From NCBI GenBank assembly GCA_005888515.1, contig VAZR01000353.1, positions 1 through 7,178 on the forward strand: 7,178 bases of DNA. The letters run 5' to 3'. Within the stretch, counting starts at the first letter, position 1, and each line of letters starts with the position of its first letter. The stretch comes from Alphaproteobacteria bacterium. GTDB lineage: Bacteria > Pseudomonadota > Alphaproteobacteria > ATCC43930 > CGMCC-115725. The translations under genes were made by a program, and so were the position numbers. Positions 6,313-7,178 of this stretch are shown in pieces. A model generated the notes under the pieces. The model was not told where the DNA came from and did no database searches. It saw nothing but the letters and a program-made list of their open reading frames with translations.

Positions 6313-6990
6313 TCAGTCGTCGGCCGCGGCCGCGAGCGGCTGGCTTTCGAGCAGCGCCAGCAGATCCTGCGGCCCCGCAAGCGCCAGGCGAACCGGCTCG
6401 AATGAGCGTCGGTGATGGGGCGTGACGCCGAGCCGGCCGATACCCTGGAAATGCTCGGCGGTCGAATAGCCGACATTGGTCTCCCAGCCATAGCCGGGAT
6501 AGCGGCACGCCAGGGCGCGCATGATTCGGTCGCGCGTCACCTTGGCGATGACGGAGGCCGCGGCGATCGAGAAGCTTAAGGCGTCGCCTTTGACCACGGT
6601 CTTGACCGGGCATGGCAGCGGCGGCGGGACATTGCCGTCGACCAAAGCGAGGTCGGGGTTGACGCTGAGCGCGGCGACGGCGCGCCGCATCGCGACCAGG
6701 CTGGCGCGCAGGATGTTGATGCGGTCGATCTCGCGGGAACTGGCGGCGCCCACGGCGATCGTGACCGCCCCGGCTTTGGCATAGGCGAGGAGCGCGCCGT
6801 AGCAGGCCTCGCGCGCCTCGCGGGGCAAGGCCTTCGAATCATCGAGCTCGCGGCGCAGCATGCCGCGAAAGCGGCGCCGGTCGAGGATCACCGCAGCGGC
6901 GACGACCGGGCCGGCGAGCGGTCCGCGCCCCGCCTCGTCGACGCCGCACACCGTCCCCAAGCAGCCGCGCTCGATCGCGAAATCGGGCAT
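6313..6990 (-). CDS. rnhB: Ribonuclease HII
   Basis: A 225-residue protein of usual RNase HII length. It cleaves RNA in RNA-DNA hybrids and starts removal of single ribonucleotides from DNA, in the cytoplasm. The N-terminal GVDEAGRGPLAGPVVAAAVIL holds Asp18 and Glu19 with the GRG motif; LALVDGN holds Asp118, and VVKGDALS holds Asp136, completing the four acidic metal-binding residues. AAASVIAKVTRD and GYSTAEH are further family motifs. I chose ATG 6990, with GGGGGAGGG shortly upstream; the frame is open to 7056, but the extra 22 residues (Pro/Arg/His-rich) have no family counterpart. It is the first gene of a likely rnhB-ccrM unit. No convincing promoter was found between it and the divergent open frame on the right. 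Confidence 0.96.
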   Translation of the reverse strand: MPDFAIERGCLGTVCGVDEAGRGPLAGPVVAAAVILDRRRFRGMLRRELDDSKALPREAREACYGALLAYAKAGAVTIAVGAASSREIDRINILRASLVAMRRAVAALSVNPDLALVDGNVPPPLPCPVKTVVKGDALSFSIAAASVIAKVTRDRIMRALACRYPGYGWETNVGYSTAEHFQGIGRLGVTPHHRRSFEPVRLALAGPQDLLALLESQPLAAAADD

Positions 6991-7088
6991 CGCCTCGGCC
7001 CTCCCCCAATGGGCGCCCCTCGGGCGCTTGTGCCACGCGCTCGGGGGTGCTGGCAAGCCAACGCCGGATCCTCGTGTTAGTCTCGGGG

Positions 7089-7178
7089 ATGATCAAGCCG
7101 ACCGGCAAGAAACCCGCGCGAATCGCCGGCAAAAGCACGCCCGGTATGCCGCCGCCGGCCAGCCCGAACCCGATCCCG
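7089..7178 (+). CDS. Possible N-terminus of a divergent gene (3' partial, unrecognised)
   Basis: An ATG at 7089 opens a frame to the window edge: MIKPTGKKPARIAGKSTPGM, then Pro-rich residues. The basic, proline-rich start looks like a disordered N-terminal tail and matches no family I know. It is divergent from rnhB with about 98 nt between the starts. There is no clear Shine-Dalgarno; an in-frame GTG at 7074 is an alternative start. Thirty codons are too few to prove a gene. Confidence 0.35.
   Translation, partial: MIKPTGKKPARIAGKSTPGMPPPASPNPIP

Noticed and set aside
5307..6425. A 372-codon open frame on the + strand opposite ccrM and the end of rnhB
   Set aside because: It is antisense to ccrM, which has all family motifs. 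The translation is rich in Arg, Ala, Glu and Asp with no domain, as expected of a GC-rich shadow frame.
6264..6491. N-terminal extension of ccrM to 6491
   Set aside because: It overlaps the 3' end of rnhB in another frame and is Arg/Ser-rich with no counterpart in CcrM proteins.

Overview
The window is GC-rich DNA that reads as alphaproteobacterial chromosome. The best evidence is a CcrM-type GANTC adenine methyltransferase directly downstream of rnhB, TTAA-N7-TTAA boxes of the kind bound by CtrA, a Cache-domain hybrid kinase, and a small protein ending in a NepR-like motif. The gene types would suit Hyphomicrobiales or Rhodospirillales, but nothing here fixes a genus. No tRNA, rRNA, CRISPR array, phage or insertion sequence was seen.

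Layout, left to right. (1) nt 1-1842, +: a hybrid sensor histidine kinase whose N-terminus lies before the window. (2) nt 1843-2153: an intergenic stretch with a perfect 19-bp palindrome. (3) nt 2154-2333, +: a 59-residue protein with a NepR-like C-terminus, followed by a clear intrinsic terminator. (4) nt 2511-3781, +: a metabolite:H+ symporter (MFS) gene broken by an internal deletion that shifts the frame, followed by a terminator. (5) On the minus strand, converging on it: a HIT (histidine triad) protein (3839-4204), and upstream of that a DUF1906 lipoprotein (4268-4940) whose last part is also deleted and frameshifted. (6) nt 4941-5183: a regulatory region with a sigma-70-like promoter, three CtrA-like boxes (two of them in a 19-bp tandem repeat covering the ccrM stop codon) and two GANTC sites. 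(7) ccrM (5166-6263, -) and rnhB (6313-6990, -), probably one transcript. (8) At the right edge, a possible divergent gene from 7089.

How they work together. rnhB and ccrM are genome-maintenance and cell-cycle genes. CcrM methylates GANTC, and GANTC sites sit next to CtrA-like boxes upstream of the lipoprotein gene, so that promoter could be tied to the CtrA/CcrM cell-cycle circuit (inference). The kinase and the NepR-like protein are both signalling components, but nothing here shows that they act in one pathway.

The most notable points are two clean, apparently recent deletion-frameshifts about 1.3 kb apart, which could be real decay or assembly error; the CtrA/GANTC cluster at the 3' end of ccrM; and the NepR-like protein without phyR or ecfG beside it. 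I did not find a clearly new biological system.
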